This document shows, in pieces, positions 9,901 through 20,220 of a DNA stretch of 64,000 nucleotides; within the stretch, counting starts at the first letter, position 1, and each line of letters begins with the position of its first letter. The stretch spans positions 2,542,001 through 2,606,000 of the forward strand of contig NZ_JAMKCQ010000001.1 in assembly GCF_024169515.1 (NCBI RefSeq), in the 5' to 3' direction. The notes under the pieces are model-generated. The model worked only from the letters and a program-made list of their open reading frames with translations, did no database searches and had not been told where the DNA came from. Source of the stretch: Erwinia aphidicola (lineage in GTDB: Bacteria > Pseudomonadota > Gammaproteobacteria > Enterobacterales > Enterobacteriaceae). A program made the position numbers and the translations under genes.

Positions 9901-11358
9901 GTGAAGTTAACTGAACCTGCTCAGGTTTATTTTTCACTATATTTGAATGACATTCCCGGCGGAACGCTGTTTCTGCCGAGGGATGCGTTCGGGAGAGTCG
10001 CCTTGGAAGAGACCAACAATACGCTGCCAGAAGCGGGCAGCGCGGCGCTGCTCCCCATTCCCGCGCTGGCCAGCCACAAAAGTCGTCGGCTAGTGCTCAG
10101 CCACTATCAGTATTTGTTCCTGCTGGTCGCGCTGGTGAACCTCAGTCTGTTCAGCTATGGATTAACGGGTGGGCACTGGTGGTCAGAAAAAGGCATTCAT
10201 CTGATTGAAATCGGCAACATGGTTATTATTAATCTGACGGTGGCGGTGCTTATTCGTCAGCAATATATCATCAACTTTTTATTTCGTCTGGTCTGGCATA
10301 CCCCGCTGCACTGGCCCTTATCAGTACGCAGGCAGCTGGCGAAAGTGTATCATTTTGGCGGTCTGCACTCCGGCTGTGCACTGTTTGCCTGCCTGTGGCT
10401 GATGGTTTTCAGCGCGGCGGTCTATTACCATCACTGCCACGCGCTGCCCAATGCTTCCCTGATGCTGCTGACGGTCACGGCGATGCTGGCCGCGCTGCTG
10501 CTGACCATTGTGATTCTGGCGCTGCCGGCTGTGCGTGCGCGCTACCATAATCTGTTTGAGCATGCCCACCGCTACGTTGGCTGGCTGGCCCTGCTGCTGT
10601 CATGGCTACAGGTAACCTGCTTTATTCGCGACTGCCACGGCGGGCAGTGGTCATGGCAGGCGTTGATTGAAACACCCGCATTCTGGGCACTGCTGACCAT
10701 CACCGCCAGCATCATCCTGCCCTGGCTGCGCCTGCGTAAAGTTGCGGTGCAGGTTGAGCGCCCTTCATCGCACGCGGCCATCGTCACTTTCTCGCTGCCG
10801 CGGGATCCTTTCCCCGGCTCGTCATTTGCGATTAGTCGGGCGCCGCTGGATGAGTGGCACGCCTTTGCCAACATTCCCCTCGGCAGCGGGTCGGGCTGCC
10901 GCATGCTGATCTCGCGCGCCGGTGACTGGACCGGGCGCTTTATCGACTCGCCGCCGGATCACGTGTGGTTTAAAGGTTTGCCGACGCCGGGCGTGGGCAG
11001 CGTAGGAAAAATTTTTCACTCAGTGGTGTACGTTGCCACCGGCAGCGGCATTGGCCCGCTGCTGCCGCATCTGATGGCGCCAGGCAAACCCCGGCGCTTA
11101 ATCTGGTCGACGCGTAATCCGCGTCTGACCTACGGCGACAGTTTTGTGGATGAAATCATTCGCCTTCAGCCCGACGTGCTGATCTGGGATACCGATGCAC
11201 ACGGTAAACATGATTTGCTGCAGTTGGCGTTACAGAAGGTAGAAGAGAGCGGGGCGGAGGCGGTGATCTGCATCGCTAATCGTAAGCTGACGGACTATGT
11301 TGTCGGGGGCTGTGAGGCGCGCAGGGTGGCGGCCTATGGCGCGATTTGGGATTCCTGA
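9901..11358 (+). CDS. Ferric-reductase-like transmembrane flavoprotein (TmpA-like)
   Basis: Probable membrane oxidoreductase, 485 residues if the GTG at 9901 is used. Residues 68-280 hold about six hydrophobic segments with histidines placed as in heme-binding ferric reductase domains (H151/H156 in KVYHFGGLH and H221/H223 in FEHAHRYVGW). The C-terminal half resembles an FNR-type flavin/NAD(P) module: AGDWTGRF near 340 and a nucleotide-binding VVYVATGSGIGPLLPHL at 375-391. It recalls fungal TmpA-like flavoproteins; this is recognition by pattern, without a search. No ribosome site precedes the GTG; the TTG at 10003 after GGGAGA is an alternative start. It is not part of the E. coli layout, where nhaR is close to rpsT. 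Substrate unknown. Confidence 0.6.
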   Translation: MKLTEPAQVYFSLYLNDIPGGTLFLPRDAFGRVALEETNNTLPEAGSAALLPIPALASHKSRRLVLSHYQYLFLLVALVNLSLFSYGLTGGHWWSEKGIHLIEIGNMVIINLTVAVLIRQQYIINFLFRLVWHTPLHWPLSVRRQLAKVYHFGGLHSGCALFACLWLMVFSAAVYYHHCHALPNASLMLLTVTAMLAALLLTIVILALPAVRARYHNLFEHAHRYVGWLALLLSWLQVTCFIRDCHGGQWSWQALIETPAFWALLTITASIILPWLRLRKVAVQVERPSSHAAIVTFSLPRDPFPGSSFAISRAPLDEWHAFANIPLGSGSGCRMLISRAGDWTGRFIDSPPDHVWFKGLPTPGVGSVGKIFHSVVYVATGSGIGPLLPHLMAPGKPRRLIWSTRNPRLTYGDSFVDEIIRLQPDVLIWDTDAHGKHDLLQLALQKVEESGAEAVICIANRKLTDYVVGGCEARRVAAYGAIWDS

Positions 11359-11381
11359 GCGGTTTGCCAAATTTTGGGCAT

Positions 11382-11407
11382 AAAAAAACCGGCCAGGCCG
11401 GTTTCTT
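11382..11407. terminator. Bidirectional terminator between the flavoprotein gene and rpsT
   Basis: AAACCGGCC and GGCCGGTTT form a perfect inverted repeat flanked by an A-run on the left and Ts on the right. It can therefore end both the plus-strand flavoprotein gene and minus-strand rpsT. Confidence 0.82.
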
Positions 11408-11434
11408 TATCAAAGCTCGATTAACACGCTGACA

Positions 11435-11698
11435 TTAAGCCAGTTTGCTGATCTGTGCAGCCAGGTTAGCTTTATGGCGTGCAGCTTTGTTCTTGTGGAT
11501 CAGGCCTTTAGCTGCCTGACGGTCCACAATTGGTTGCATATCGTTAAATGCGTTCTGCGCAGCTGCTTTATCGCCAGTAGCGATTGCCGCGTAAACTTTC
11601 TTGATAAAAGTACGCAGCATTGAACGACGGCTAGCGTTGTGCTTACGACGCTTCTCAGACGTTACAGCGCGTTTCTTAGCTGATTTGATATTAGCCAA
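11435..11698 (-). CDS. rpsT: 30S ribosomal protein S20
   Basis: Primary 16S rRNA-binding protein of the small subunit, 87 residues, the E. coli length. It is very basic: [21 protein letters not shown] at the start and [20 protein letters not shown] toward the end. The start codon is TTG (11698-11696) after a GGAG Shine-Dalgarno. The same rare start in E. coli rpsT is tied to autogenous translational control. Monocistronic, with its own terminator at 11382-11407. Confidence 0.98.
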   Translation of the reverse strand: MANIKSAKKRAVTSEKRRKHNASRRSMLRTFIKKVYAAIATGDKAAAQNAFNDMQPIVDRQAAKGLIHKNKAARHKANLAAQISKLA

Positions 11699-11744
11699 GG
11701 TCCAACTCCCAAATAGTTCTATGAGGACAATTCAAAGGCCGAGG

Positions 11745-11773
11745 AATATGCCCTTTTCGCCTTCGGTTGTCAA
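11745..11773 (-). promoter_or_regulatory. rpsT promoter
   Basis: On the minus strand, TTGACA (11773-11768), a 17-base spacer and CATATT (11750-11745). It sits about 50 bases before the TTG start of rpsT and closely resembles E. coli rpsT P2. The rest of the 316-base gap between rpsT and ribF shows no gene. Confidence 0.65.
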
Positions 11774-11956
11774 TGGATTTGTGCAAATAAGCGCCGATGA
11801 AACAATGGCACTTGGTTACGTTTCGATGGCGCAAGATTCTATCAGCTTCGGCATGGCGAATACAGCTCAATCACAAGAAAAATATCAATACGCTCAGGAT
11901 CAGCACCATACAGAACGAAATGGCGCGGGTATAGCATGAAAGTGATGAATCGCGGG

Positions 11957-11985
11957 TTAACCTTCCTGGCTGTACAAGGTATAAT
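11957..11985 (+). promoter_or_regulatory. Promoter of the ribF-ileS-lspA-fkpB-ispH operon
   Basis: TTAACC at 11957-11962, a 17-base spacer and a perfect TATAAT at 11980-11985, 29 bases before the ribF ATG. Confidence 0.6.
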
Positions 11986-12014
11986 CCGCCGATTTCCACA
12001 AATTTGAGCCAGCC

Positions 12015-12953
12015 ATGAAGTTTATCCGCGGCATACATAACCTTAGAGAGCAGCATCGCGGCTGCGTACTGACCATCGGCAACTTCGATGGCGTACATCG
12101 CGGCCATCAGGCGCTGCTGGCACAACTGTGCGAAGAGGGGCGTCAGCGCAACTTGCCGGTAATGGTAATGCTGTTTGAACCTCAACCGCTGGAGCTGTTT
12201 GCAGCGGATAAAGCCCCGGCACGCCTGACGCGCCTGCGCGAGAAAGTGCGCTACCTCCAGCAGGCGGGCGTTGATGCCGTGCTGTGCGTGCGCTTTGACC
12301 GCCGCTTTGCTGCCCATACGGCACAAAGTTTTGTCACCGACCTGCTGGTCGATAAGTTGGATGTAAAGTTCCTGGCCGTCGGAGATGATTTCCGCTTTGG
12401 CGCTGGTCGCCAGGGTGATTTCCTGTTATTACAGAAGGCTGGCGTCGAGTATGGCTTTGATGTCATCAGTACCCAGACCTTTTGCGATGATGGTAAGCGC
12501 ATCAGCAGTACTGCAATTCGCCAGGCGCTGTCAGATGACAATCTGGCACTGGCTAACGTCCTGCTGGGGCGTCCCTTCAGCATTTCAGGCCGTGTCGTGC
12601 ATGGCGATGCGCTGGGCCGCACCATCGGTTTTCCTACCGCTAATCTGCCGCTTAAGCGCACGGTCTCCCCGGTGAAAGGGGTGTATGCCGTTGAAGTGCT
12701 GGGGCTGGGGGATAAACCGCTTCCCGGCGTGGCCAATATCGGCACGCGTCCCACGATAGGCGGGCTACGTCAGCAGCTGGAAGTGCACCTGCTGGACGTA
12801 TCGATGGACCTGTACGGGCGCCATATTGAAGTGGTGCTGCGTGACAAACTGCGTAACGAGCAGCGTTTTGCCTCGTTTGACGCGCTGAAAGAACAAATTG
12901 CTAACGATGTGCTCACTGCCCGCCGCTTTTTTGGGCTGAACGCATCGGTTTAA
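12015..12953 (+). CDS. ribF: Bifunctional riboflavin kinase / FAD synthetase
   Basis: Phosphorylates riboflavin to FMN, then adenylates FMN to FAD. Length is 312 residues (313 in E. coli). The N-terminal FAD synthetase half has the nucleotidyltransferase motif IGNFDGVHRGHQ at about 22-33 and ISSTAIRQAL near 160. The C-terminal riboflavin kinase half contains GDALGRTIGFPTANL near 200-215 and VANIGTRPTIGG near 240. It starts at ATG 12015 and heads the operon, 36 bases ahead of ileS. Confidence 0.97.
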   Translation: MKFIRGIHNLREQHRGCVLTIGNFDGVHRGHQALLAQLCEEGRQRNLPVMVMLFEPQPLELFAADKAPARLTRLREKVRYLQQAGVDAVLCVRFDRRFAAHTAQSFVTDLLVDKLDVKFLAVGDDFRFGAGRQGDFLLLQKAGVEYGFDVISTQTFCDDGKRISSTAIRQALSDDNLALANVLLGRPFSISGRVVHGDALGRTIGFPTANLPLKRTVSPVKGVYAVEVLGLGDKPLPGVANIGTRPTIGGLRQQLEVHLLDVSMDLYGRHIEVVLRDKLRNEQRFASFDALKEQIANDVLTARRFFGLNASV

Positions 12954-12989
12954 GTGTAAACAGAACCGACATACGGAACCGAGAATCTG

Positions 12990-15806
12990 ATGAGTGACTA
13001 TAAATCTACCCTGAATTTGCCGGAAACGGGGTTCCCAATGCGTGGCGATCTGGCCAAACGCGAACCGGGCATGCTGCAACGTTGGTATGATGACAAGCTG
13101 TACGGCATCATCCGCGAAGCCAAAAAAGGGAAAAAAACCTTTATCCTGCACGATGGCCCTCCTTACGCCAACGGCAGTATTCATATTGGTCACTCGGTTA
13201 ACAAGATTCTGAAAGACATTATCGTTAAGTCGAAAGGCATGGCGGGCTATGACTCCCCTTATGTTCCCGGCTGGGACTGCCATGGTCTGCCTATCGAGCA
13301 CAAAGTTGAGCAGATGATCGGTAAGCCGGGCGAGAAAGTCAGCGCCGCTGAGTTCCGCGCTGCCTGCCGTGCCTATGCCGCAGAGCAGGTTGAAGGGCAG
13401 AAAGCCGACTTCATCCGTCTTGGCGTGCTGGGTGACTGGGATCGCCCATACCTGACGATGAACTTCCAAACCGAAGCGAACATCATCCGTGCGCTGGGTA
13501 AAATTATCGGTAACGGCCATCTGCACAAAGGCGCTAAGCCGGTGCACTGGTGCCTGGACTGCCGCTCCGCGCTGGCGGAAGCGGAAGTGGAGTATTACGA
13601 CAAAACTTCACCGTCTATCGACGTGATGTTTAACGCCGTTGATAAAGACGCGGTTGCCGCCAAATTTGGCGCTGCTGCGGTCAATGGCCCGATTGCCCTG
13701 GTGATCTGGACCACCACCCCGTGGACCATGCCGGCCAACCGCGCTATCTCTCTGCACCCTGAGTTTGACTATCAGCTGGTACAGATCGACGGTCGTGCGC
13801 TGATCCTGGCGAAAGACCTGGTCGATAGCGTCATGAAGCGTGCAGGTGTTGCCGAGTGGAACGTGCTGGGCGAAGTGAAAGGCGCCGAGCTGGAGCTGAT
13901 GGGCTTCCAGCACCCGTTCCTCGGCCACGTTTCCCCGGTGGTGTTGGGTGAGCACGTGACGCTGGATGCGGGTACCGGTGCGGTACATACGGCGCCAGGC
14001 CACGGCCCGGATGACTTTGTCATCGGGCAGAAATACGGTATCGAAGTCGCTAATCCGGTCGGCCCGGACGGCAGCTTCCTGCCGGGCACTTACCCTGGCC
14101 TTGATGGGGTTAACGTCTTTAAAGCCAACGACCTGATTGTTGAGCTGCTGCGTGAAAAGGGTGCGCTGCTGCATGTGGAAAAACTGCATCACAGCTACCC
14201 ACACTGCTGGCGCCACAAGACCCCGATCATCTTCCGTGCTACCCCGCAGTGGTTTATCAGCATGGATCAGAAAGGCCTGCGTGCGCAGTCGCTGAAAGAG
14301 ATTAAAGGCGTGCAGTGGATCCCAGACTGGGGCCAGGCGCGTATCGAGTCGATGGTCGCCAACCGTCCAGACTGGTGCATCTCGCGTCAGCGTACCTGGG
14401 GCGTGCCGATGTCGCTGTTTGTGCATAAAGACACCGAGCAGCTGCACCCGGACTCGCTGGCGCTGATGGAGAAAGTCGCGAAGCGGGTTGAGCAGGACGG
14501 CATTCAGGCGTGGTGGGACCTCGATCCGCGCGATCTGATGGGCGCCGACGCCGATCACTACGTCAAAGTGCAGGATACGCTGGACGTGTGGTTCGACTCC
14601 GGTTCAACCAGCTACTCGGTAGTGGATGCTCGCCCAGAGTTTGGTGGCCATACCCCGGACATGTATCTGGAAGGTTCTGACCAGCACCGCGGCTGGTTTA
14701 TGTCCTCGCTGATGATCTCCACCGCGATGAAGGGCAAAGCGCCTTATCGCCAGGTACTGACCCACGGCTTCACCGTTGACGGCCAGGGCCGCAAGATGTC
14801 CAAATCGCTGGGCAACACCGTGAGCCCGCAGGATGTGATGAACAAGCTCGGCGCTGACATTCTGCGCCTGTGGGTAGCATCCACCGACTACTCCGGCGAG
14901 ATCGCGGTGTCCGACGAGATCCTCAAGCGCTCTGCCGACAGCTATCGCCGTATCCGTAACACTGCGCGCTTCCTGCTGGCCAACCTCGCGGGCTTCAACC
15001 CGGAAACCGACATGGTGAAACCGGAAGAAATGGTGGTGGTTGACCGCTGGGCAGTTGGCCGTGCGCTGGCAGCACAGAACGACATCGTTGCCTCCTATGA
15101 AGCGTATGACTTCCATGAAGTGGTCCAGCGCCTGATGCAGTTCTGCTCGGTCGAAATGGGCTCCTTCTACCTGGATATCATTAAAGATCGCCAGTACACC
15201 GCCAAAGCCGATGGCCTGGCGCGCCGCAGCTGCCAGACCGCGCTGTGGTACATCGTGGAAGCGCTGGTGCGCTGGATGGCGCCGATCATGTCCTTCACTG
15301 CGGATGAGATCTGGGGCTACCTGCCGGGTAAACGCAGCCAGTATGTGTTCACCGAAGAGTGGTTCGACGGGCTGTTCAGCCTGGCGGATAACGAACCGAT
15401 GAACGATGCCTACTGGGCGGAGCTGCTGAAAGTGCGCGGCGAAGTGAACAAGGTGATCGAGCAGGCGCGTGCCGATAAGCGTATCGGCGGCTCGCTGGAA
15501 GCCAGCGTCACGCTGTATGCCGATGCCGCGCTGGCTGCTAAGTTGACCAGCCTGGGCGAAGAGCTGCGCTTTGTGCTGCTGACCTCCGGTGCGCAGGTAG
15601 CGGATTACGCGCTGGCAACGGATGAAGCGCAGCAGAGCGACGTGGTGAAAGGTCTGAAAATTGCCCTGCATAAAGCAGAAGGCGAGAAATGCCCACGCTG
15701 CTGGCATTACACTAGCGATATCGGCCAGAACGCTGAACACGCTGACGTCTGTGGCCGCTGTGCCTCTAACGTCGCGGGCAGCGGCGAACAGCGTAAGTTT
15801 GCATGA
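12990..15806 (+). CDS. ileS: Isoleucyl-tRNA synthetase
   Basis: Class I synthetase charging tRNA-Ile, with editing of misactivated valine. Length is 938 residues, identical to E. coli. It carries the HIGH signature in NGSIHIGH near 64, the CP1 editing domain with the TTTPWTMP threonine-rich patch near 240, the KMSKS loop in [10 protein letters not shown] near 602, and a C-terminal zinc site CPRCW...CGRC at about 901-924. The stop overlaps the lspA start (ATGATGA), indicating translational coupling. Mupirocin target in the family. Confidence 0.98.
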   Translation: MSDYKSTLNLPETGFPMRGDLAKREPGMLQRWYDDKLYGIIREAKKGKKTFILHDGPPYANGSIHIGHSVNKILKDIIVKSKGMAGYDSPYVPGWDCHGLPIEHKVEQMIGKPGEKVSAAEFRAACRAYAAEQVEGQKADFIRLGVLGDWDRPYLTMNFQTEANIIRALGKIIGNGHLHKGAKPVHWCLDCRSALAEAEVEYYDKTSPSIDVMFNAVDKDAVAAKFGAAAVNGPIALVIWTTTPWTMPANRAISLHPEFDYQLVQIDGRALILAKDLVDSVMKRAGVAEWNVLGEVKGAELELMGFQHPFLGHVSPVVLGEHVTLDAGTGAVHTAPGHGPDDFVIGQKYGIEVANPVGPDGSFLPGTYPGLDGVNVFKANDLIVELLREKGALLHVEKLHHSYPHCWRHKTPIIFRATPQWFISMDQKGLRAQSLKEIKGVQWIPDWGQARIESMVANRPDWCISRQRTWGVPMSLFVHKDTEQLHPDSLALMEKVAKRVEQDGIQAWWDLDPRDLMGADADHYVKVQDTLDVWFDSGSTSYSVVDARPEFGGHTPDMYLEGSDQHRGWFMSSLMISTAMKGKAPYRQVLTHGFTVDGQGRKMSKSLGNTVSPQDVMNKLGADILRLWVASTDYSGEIAVSDEILKRSADSYRRIRNTARFLLANLAGFNPETDMVKPEEMVVVDRWAVGRALAAQNDIVASYEAYDFHEVVQRLMQFCSVEMGSFYLDIIKDRQYTAKADGLARRSCQTALWYIVEALVRWMAPIMSFTADEIWGYLPGKRSQYVFTEEWFDGLFSLADNEPMNDAYWAELLKVRGEVNKVIEQARADKRIGGSLEASVTLYADAALAAKLTSLGEELRFVLLTSGAQVADYALATDEAQQSDVVKGLKIALHKAEGEKCPRCWHYTSDIGQNAEHADVCGRCASNVAGSGEQRKFA

Positions 15807-16312
15807 TGAAAAGACCTGTTCTCTCAAGCGGATTACGCTGGCTGTGGCTGGTATTGGTGGTGATTGGCATCGATTTCGCCAGTAAGCAGTGGATTATGAA
15901 TAATCTGATGCTGCACGAATCGATGTCCGTGATGCCGTTCTTCAACTTCTTTTATGCTCACAACTACGGCGCGGCGTTCAGCTTCCTCGCCGATAAAGGT
16001 GGCTGGCAGCGCTGGTTCTTCGCCGGAATTGCCATTGCCATTGTGGTGGTGCTGCTGGTGATGATGTACCGCACGGCGGCGAGCAATAAACTGAATAACA
16101 TCGCCTATGCGCTGATTGTCGGTGGCGCATTGGGCAACCTGTTCGACAGGGCATATCATGGCTTTGTGGTGGATTTTATCGACTTCTACGTCGGTGACTG
16201 GCACTTCGCCACGTTTAATATTGCCGACTGCGGTATCTGTATTGGTGCCGCGCTGATCGTGCTGGAAGGGTTTATCACCCCGGCCAGCAAGCAGGCTAAG
16301 AATAAAGGGTAA
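15803..16312 (+). CDS. lspA: Lipoprotein signal peptidase II
   Basis: Inner-membrane aspartic protease that removes signal peptides from diacylglyceryl-prolipoproteins; globomycin target. It has 169 residues and four hydrophobic helices. Conserved blocks are [12 protein letters not shown] near 52-63, [10 protein letters not shown] near 110-119, VVDFIDFY near 125 with one catalytic aspartate, and [11 protein letters not shown] near 144 with the other. The ATG at 15803 overlaps the ileS stop; a second ATG follows directly at 15806. Middle gene of the ribF operon. Confidence 0.97.
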   Translation: MMKRPVLSSGLRWLWLVLVVIGIDFASKQWIMNNLMLHESMSVMPFFNFFYAHNYGAAFSFLADKGGWQRWFFAGIAIAIVVVLLVMMYRTAASNKLNNIAYALIVGGALGNLFDRAYHGFVVDFIDFYVGDWHFATFNIADCGICIGAALIVLEGFITPASKQAKNKG

Positions 16313-16315
16313 GGC

Positions 16316-16786
16316 ATGACTGATTCTGTACAGCATGACAGCGCAGTGCTGGTGCATTTCACCTTAAAGCTGGCGGATGGTTCCACGGCGGAGTCAACGC
16401 GCAGCAACGGTAAGCCTGCGCTGTTTTGCCTCGGCGATGGCAGCCTGTCAGAGGGGCTGGAAAGCCATCTGCTGGGCCTGCCGGTTGGCGGGAAAGCGGC
16501 GTTCGCGCTGGAAGCGGCCGACGCGTTTGGCGGTATCAGCCCGGATCTGGTGCAGTACTTCTCGCGCCGCGATTTTGTCGAGGCCGGGGAGCCGGAAATC
16601 GGCGCCATCATGCTGTTCAGCGGCATGGACGGTAACGAAATGCCGGGGGTGATCCGCGAGATCTCCGGGGATTCCATTACCGTGGATTTCAACCACCCGC
16701 TGGCCGGGCAGACCATTCACTTTGACGTAGAAGTGCTGGAGATTGATCCGGTACTGGAGACCAGCAATGCAGATCCTGTTGGCTAA
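16316..16786 (+). CDS. fkpB: FKBP-type peptidyl-prolyl isomerase FkpB (SlpA-like)
   Basis: Cytosolic prolyl isomerase with an inserted-flap (IF) chaperone domain. It has 156 residues, slightly longer than E. coli FkpB (149). The FKBP core is seen in [13 protein letters not shown] near 11-23, [17 protein letters not shown] near 39-55, and the C-terminal strand FDVEVLEI. The SlyD-type insert lies around residues 70-125. Its 3' end overlaps the ispH start by 20 bases, so the two are likely translationally coupled. Confidence 0.94.
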   Translation: MTDSVQHDSAVLVHFTLKLADGSTAESTRSNGKPALFCLGDGSLSEGLESHLLGLPVGGKAAFALEAADAFGGISPDLVQYFSRRDFVEAGEPEIGAIMLFSGMDGNEMPGVIREISGDSITVDFNHPLAGQTIHFDVEVLEIDPVLETSNADPVG

Positions 16787-17720
16787 CCCGCGCGGTTTCT
16801 GCGCAGGCGTTGATCGTGCTATCAGTATTGTCGAGCGAGCGCTGGAAATGTACGGTGCGCCGATCTACGTGCGTCACGAAGTGGTGCATAACCGTTACGT
16901 GGTGAACAGCCTGCGCGAGCGCGGGGCGATCTTTATTGAAGATATCGGTGAAGTGCCGGACGCGTCGATCCTGATCTTCTCTGCGCACGGGGTCTCTCAG
17001 GCGGTGCGTGCGGAAGCCAAAGCGCGCGACTTGACGATGCTGTTCGATGCCACCTGTCCGCTGGTGACCAAAGTGCATATGGAAGTGGCGCGTGCCAGCC
17101 GTAAAGGCACCGAGGCTATCCTGATTGGTCATGCCGGTCACCCGGAAGTGGAAGGCACCATGGGCCAGTACAGTAACCCGAAGGGCGGCATGTATCTGGT
17201 TGAAGCCCCTGCGGATGTCTGGAAGTTACAGGTTAAGGATGAAAATAACCTGTGCTTTATGACGCAGACCACGCTGTCGGTGGATGACACCTACGAGGTG
17301 ATTGACGCCCTGCGTGAGCGCTTCCCGAAGATTGTTGGCCCGCGCAAGGACGATATCTGCTACGCCACCACCAACCGTCAGGAAGCGGTGCGCACGCTGG
17401 CACGCGATGCGGACGTGGTGCTGGTGGTGGGGTCGAAGAACTCTTCAAACTCTAACCGCCTGGCGGAGCTGGCACAGCGTGCTGGTAAGCTGGCGCGCCT
17501 GATCGACTCGGCTGATGATATTCAGGAAGAGTGGGTGCGCGGCGTCGGCTGTGTTGGCGTGACTGCCGGTGCCTCCGCGCCGGATATTCTGGTGCAGCAG
17601 GTGATCCAGCGTCTCAATGAGCTGGGCGGCGTCGATGCTGTCGAGCTGATTGGCCGTGAAGAGAATATCGTGTTTGAAGTGCCGAAAGAGCTGCGCGTTG
17701 ACGTCCGTCAGGTCGACTAA
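16767..17720 (+). CDS. ispH: 4-hydroxy-3-methylbut-2-enyl diphosphate reductase
   Basis: Last step of the MEP isoprenoid pathway: an iron-sulfur enzyme reducing HMBPP to IPP and DMAPP. The ATG at 16767 ([14 protein letters not shown]) gives 317 residues, against 316 in E. coli. The cluster cysteines are C12 (RGFCAG), C97 (DATCPLV) and C198 ([11 protein letters not shown]); the proton-relay glutamate is in HPEVEGTMG (E127). It starts inside the end of fkpB and is the last gene of the operon, followed by paired palindromes that could protect or end the transcript. Confidence 0.98.
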   Translation: MQILLANPRGFCAGVDRAISIVERALEMYGAPIYVRHEVVHNRYVVNSLRERGAIFIEDIGEVPDASILIFSAHGVSQAVRAEAKARDLTMLFDATCPLVTKVHMEVARASRKGTEAILIGHAGHPEVEGTMGQYSNPKGGMYLVEAPADVWKLQVKDENNLCFMTQTTLSVDDTYEVIDALRERFPKIVGPRKDDICYATTNRQEAVRTLARDADVVLVVGSKNSSNSNRLAELAQRAGKLARLIDSADDIQEEWVRGVGCVGVTAGASAPDILVQQVIQRLNELGGVDAVELIGREENIVFEVPKELRVDVRQVD

Positions 17721-17728
17721 CCGCTAAC

Positions 17729-17861
17729 GGGCGGACCGAAAAAGAGGGTCCGCCCCTACATTGATCGCGATTCTTCCGTAGGGGGCGACCTTGTTTTCCG
17801 GTCGCCCCGTGCCGATGATTTCCACCGGCCATGATGAAGACCTTGTTTTCTGGTCGCCCCC
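17729..17861. repeat. REP/BIME-type palindromes after ispH
   Basis: Two hairpins in opposite orientation. GGGCGGACC (17729-17737) pairs with GGTCCGCCC (17747-17755) and is followed by CTAC. GTAG then precedes GGGGCGACC (17782-17790) paired with GGTCGCCCC (17800-17808). A third, half copy (ACCTTGTTTTCTGGTCGCCC, from 17840) repeats the right arm of the second hairpin. The GTAG foot plus hairpin is the hallmark of REP elements. Confidence 0.75.
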
Positions 17862-17868
17862 GTGCTGC

Positions 17869-18288
17869 TCATTTAATATCATAGGTTCCGCCATTGGGGT
17901 CATGCCACTGGTTGTGATCGTAGAAGAGGTTTACTGAGCGTTCATCGTTGAGAACCAGCAGCGCAATACCACTGGAAAATAACATCCATTTCCCTGGCAG
18001 TTGATCGCCATACTTAACATCCCCCTGGGCATAACATGAAGAGTAGCGAGTATCGTCAGCGAAATGGCTTTCAACGGGGTAGGCATGGTTAAAGAAGTTG
18101 ATCACCTGTTCTTTTGTCGGCCTGAATTTTTTACAGGCTCTGATTTCATAAGGATTTGTTACCTCCTTTAGCGTTTGCCCGATGCTGACAATGTTCACGG
18201 ACGAAACCGATTGGGCCTCGCTGAAGCCAGTGAGAAACAATAAACTCAGAAGTATGTAGCTTTTAAAATCACAGTTCTTCATTCCCAT
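17869..18288 (-). CDS. Small exported protein of unknown function (possible amidase immunity partner)
   Basis: I do not recognise a family. It has 139 residues with a clear signal peptide: basic start (MGMKNCDFK), hydrophobic stretch (YILLSLLFLTGF, residues 11-22) and a likely cleavage after SEA (residue 25). The mature part has two cysteines (C52, C85) that could form a disulfide, plus a KWMLFSSGIALLVLNDE core. Its ATG overlaps the stop of the upstream amidase remnant (ATGGGAATGA), as in coupled effector-immunity pairs; a start at the second Met is possible. AT-richer than its neighbours and outside the E. coli layout, so probably acquired. The immunity role is inference. Confidence 0.5.
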   Translation of the reverse strand: MGMKNCDFKSYILLSLLFLTGFSEAQSVSSVNIVSIGQTLKEVTNPYEIRACKKFRPTKEQVINFFNHAYPVESHFADDTRYSSCYAQGDVKYGDQLPGKWMLFSSGIALLVLNDERSVNLFYDHNQWHDPNGGTYDIK

Positions 18289-18728
18289 TTCACTGTGCTC
18301 GCTTCCGTTTTGTTTTTTCTGGCTATTTCAGGATGCCTGAAAATTTCGCTGGTATTAATCTTAAGTGTGTCTTTTAATTCGGCAATTAACCATTTTAGTG
18401 ATTCAGACTGTGGCTGATTTACCGTCACATAAATTTTCCCATCAGGATAGTTTTTCAAATCATCGGTCGGGTAAGTCTCTCCGACAATCTCTATACCAAT
18501 AGAATCCGTATTTGCTGGAAAACGGTCAGGCCACTCTTTCTTCCTTTCACGATCTGATATTGCCTTTACTTGCCAGGCATTCTCTAACTGAATAGCTTTT
18601 TTGAGTTCGGCAGGGGCACCTTTGTGGGTGATCAGGCAGCGTGAGCGCATCCTCCCCACGTGATAAGTCACCCTGAACAGCGACGCGGTTTGATAGATGG
18701 TGCCGTCTTTATCAATGATAACGTATAT
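18279..18728 (-). pseudogene. Truncated peptidoglycan amidase (Amidase_2/PGRP-type) remnant
   Basis: The minus-strand frame carries the second part of an N-acetylmuramoyl-L-alanine amidase domain: VIIDKDGTIYQ, then YHVG, SIGIEIVGE and the C-terminal FRHPEIARKNKTEAS block with a zinc-ligand histidine. The open frame runs from 18728 to 18279 but is closed upstream by TGA at 18731-18729. The only usual start is a GTG at 18671, inside the domain. The N-terminal strand with the first zinc histidine (HHT-type motif) is missing. Another frame just upstream holds MPPENISLSFSRVRYEY, which may be the displaced N-terminal part or a tail of another gene. Very likely inactive. Confidence 0.6.
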
Positions 18729-18923
18729 TCATATCTGACCCGCGAGAACGACAGGCTGATGTTTTCGGGTGGCATATCCAGCCTGTAAGTAAAAATTCAG
18801 TTTTACTGATAATCCTCACGCGCTGGCGTAAAATTCTTATTATGTGGTTTTAGTTGTGGCGCAGGGGTTAACCCGTGGTTAATCTGGGTGCGCTTTGCAT
18901 GCATAGACATCTGTCAGGAATGA

Positions 18924-19751
<828 letters not shown>

Positions 19752-19804
19752 GTGTTGTGCACCATCGTGATGTGGTTATTTCAATCATAACGTTTTGATT
19801 GGAT

Positions 19805-19829
19805 GGGCAATAATTTTATTGCCCTTTTT
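19805..19829 (+). terminator. Terminator after dapB
   Basis: GGGCAATAA (19805-19813) pairs with TTATTGCCC (19816-19824) and is followed by TTTTT: a classical rho-independent terminator. Confidence 0.85.
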
Positions 19830-20082
19830 ATTTTTAAGGAAAATAGCTGTTTGTCATTAATATTTAATCATTGCTGCTATAAAGTTATATTACCCTTCTT
19901 TTTTACTCACTCATGACGCTAATTTTGACCATTTGGTCCACTTTTTTACTCTGTCACACCAGAAATAATGCAGAAGCTGGCAGGCAACCGTTTTTATTGC
20001 CAGGATATGTGCTGTTTTCAGGGTAAATCATCCGACTTTCCACTCAGTGAGTTAAAAAACGCAGAAAAAGTGGCGCGCAGGG

Positions 20083-20111
20083 TAGACTTTCGCCAGGGCT
20101 ATCATTAGAAT
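20083..20111 (+). promoter_or_regulatory. Candidate carAB promoter P1
   Basis: TAGACT at 20083-20088, a 17-base spacer and TAGAAT at 20106-20111, about 110 bases before the carA start. The position suits the upstream pyrimidine/purine-controlled promoter known in E. coli. I see no coding potential in the 469-base dapB-carA gap; its first half is very AT-rich. Confidence 0.4.
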
Positions 20112-20154
20112 GCGCCCAATTTGCCAAAAACTGGGCAGTCAGGCAGTTTTTGCA

Positions 20155-20189
20155 TTGATTTTGGGGTCATACCTGAATTAATATGCAGA
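20155..20189 (+). promoter_or_regulatory. carAB promoter P2 with overlapping ARG box
   Basis: CCTGAATTAATATGCAGA at 20172-20189 fits the ArgR half-site palindrome TNTGNATWWWWATNCANA at all but the first position. It overlaps a possible -10 TAATAT (20179-20184), with TTGATT (20155-20160) 18 bases upstream. A weaker second box may lie near 20149-20166. This is the arginine-repressed promoter arrangement of E. coli carAB. Confidence 0.65.
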
Positions 20190-20220
20190 TATTGTGACTG
20201 TTTATTCCCTGGAGGATGTT

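Noticed and set aside
11871..12326. 151-codon minus-strand frame over the ribF promoter and start
   Set aside because: Mostly antisense to ribF and lacking any recognisable domain or ribosome site.
20194..20220. GTG start for carA at 20194
   Set aside because: No ribosome site precedes it, and it lies at the predicted P2 transcription start. The TTG at 20221 has GGAGG at proper spacing.
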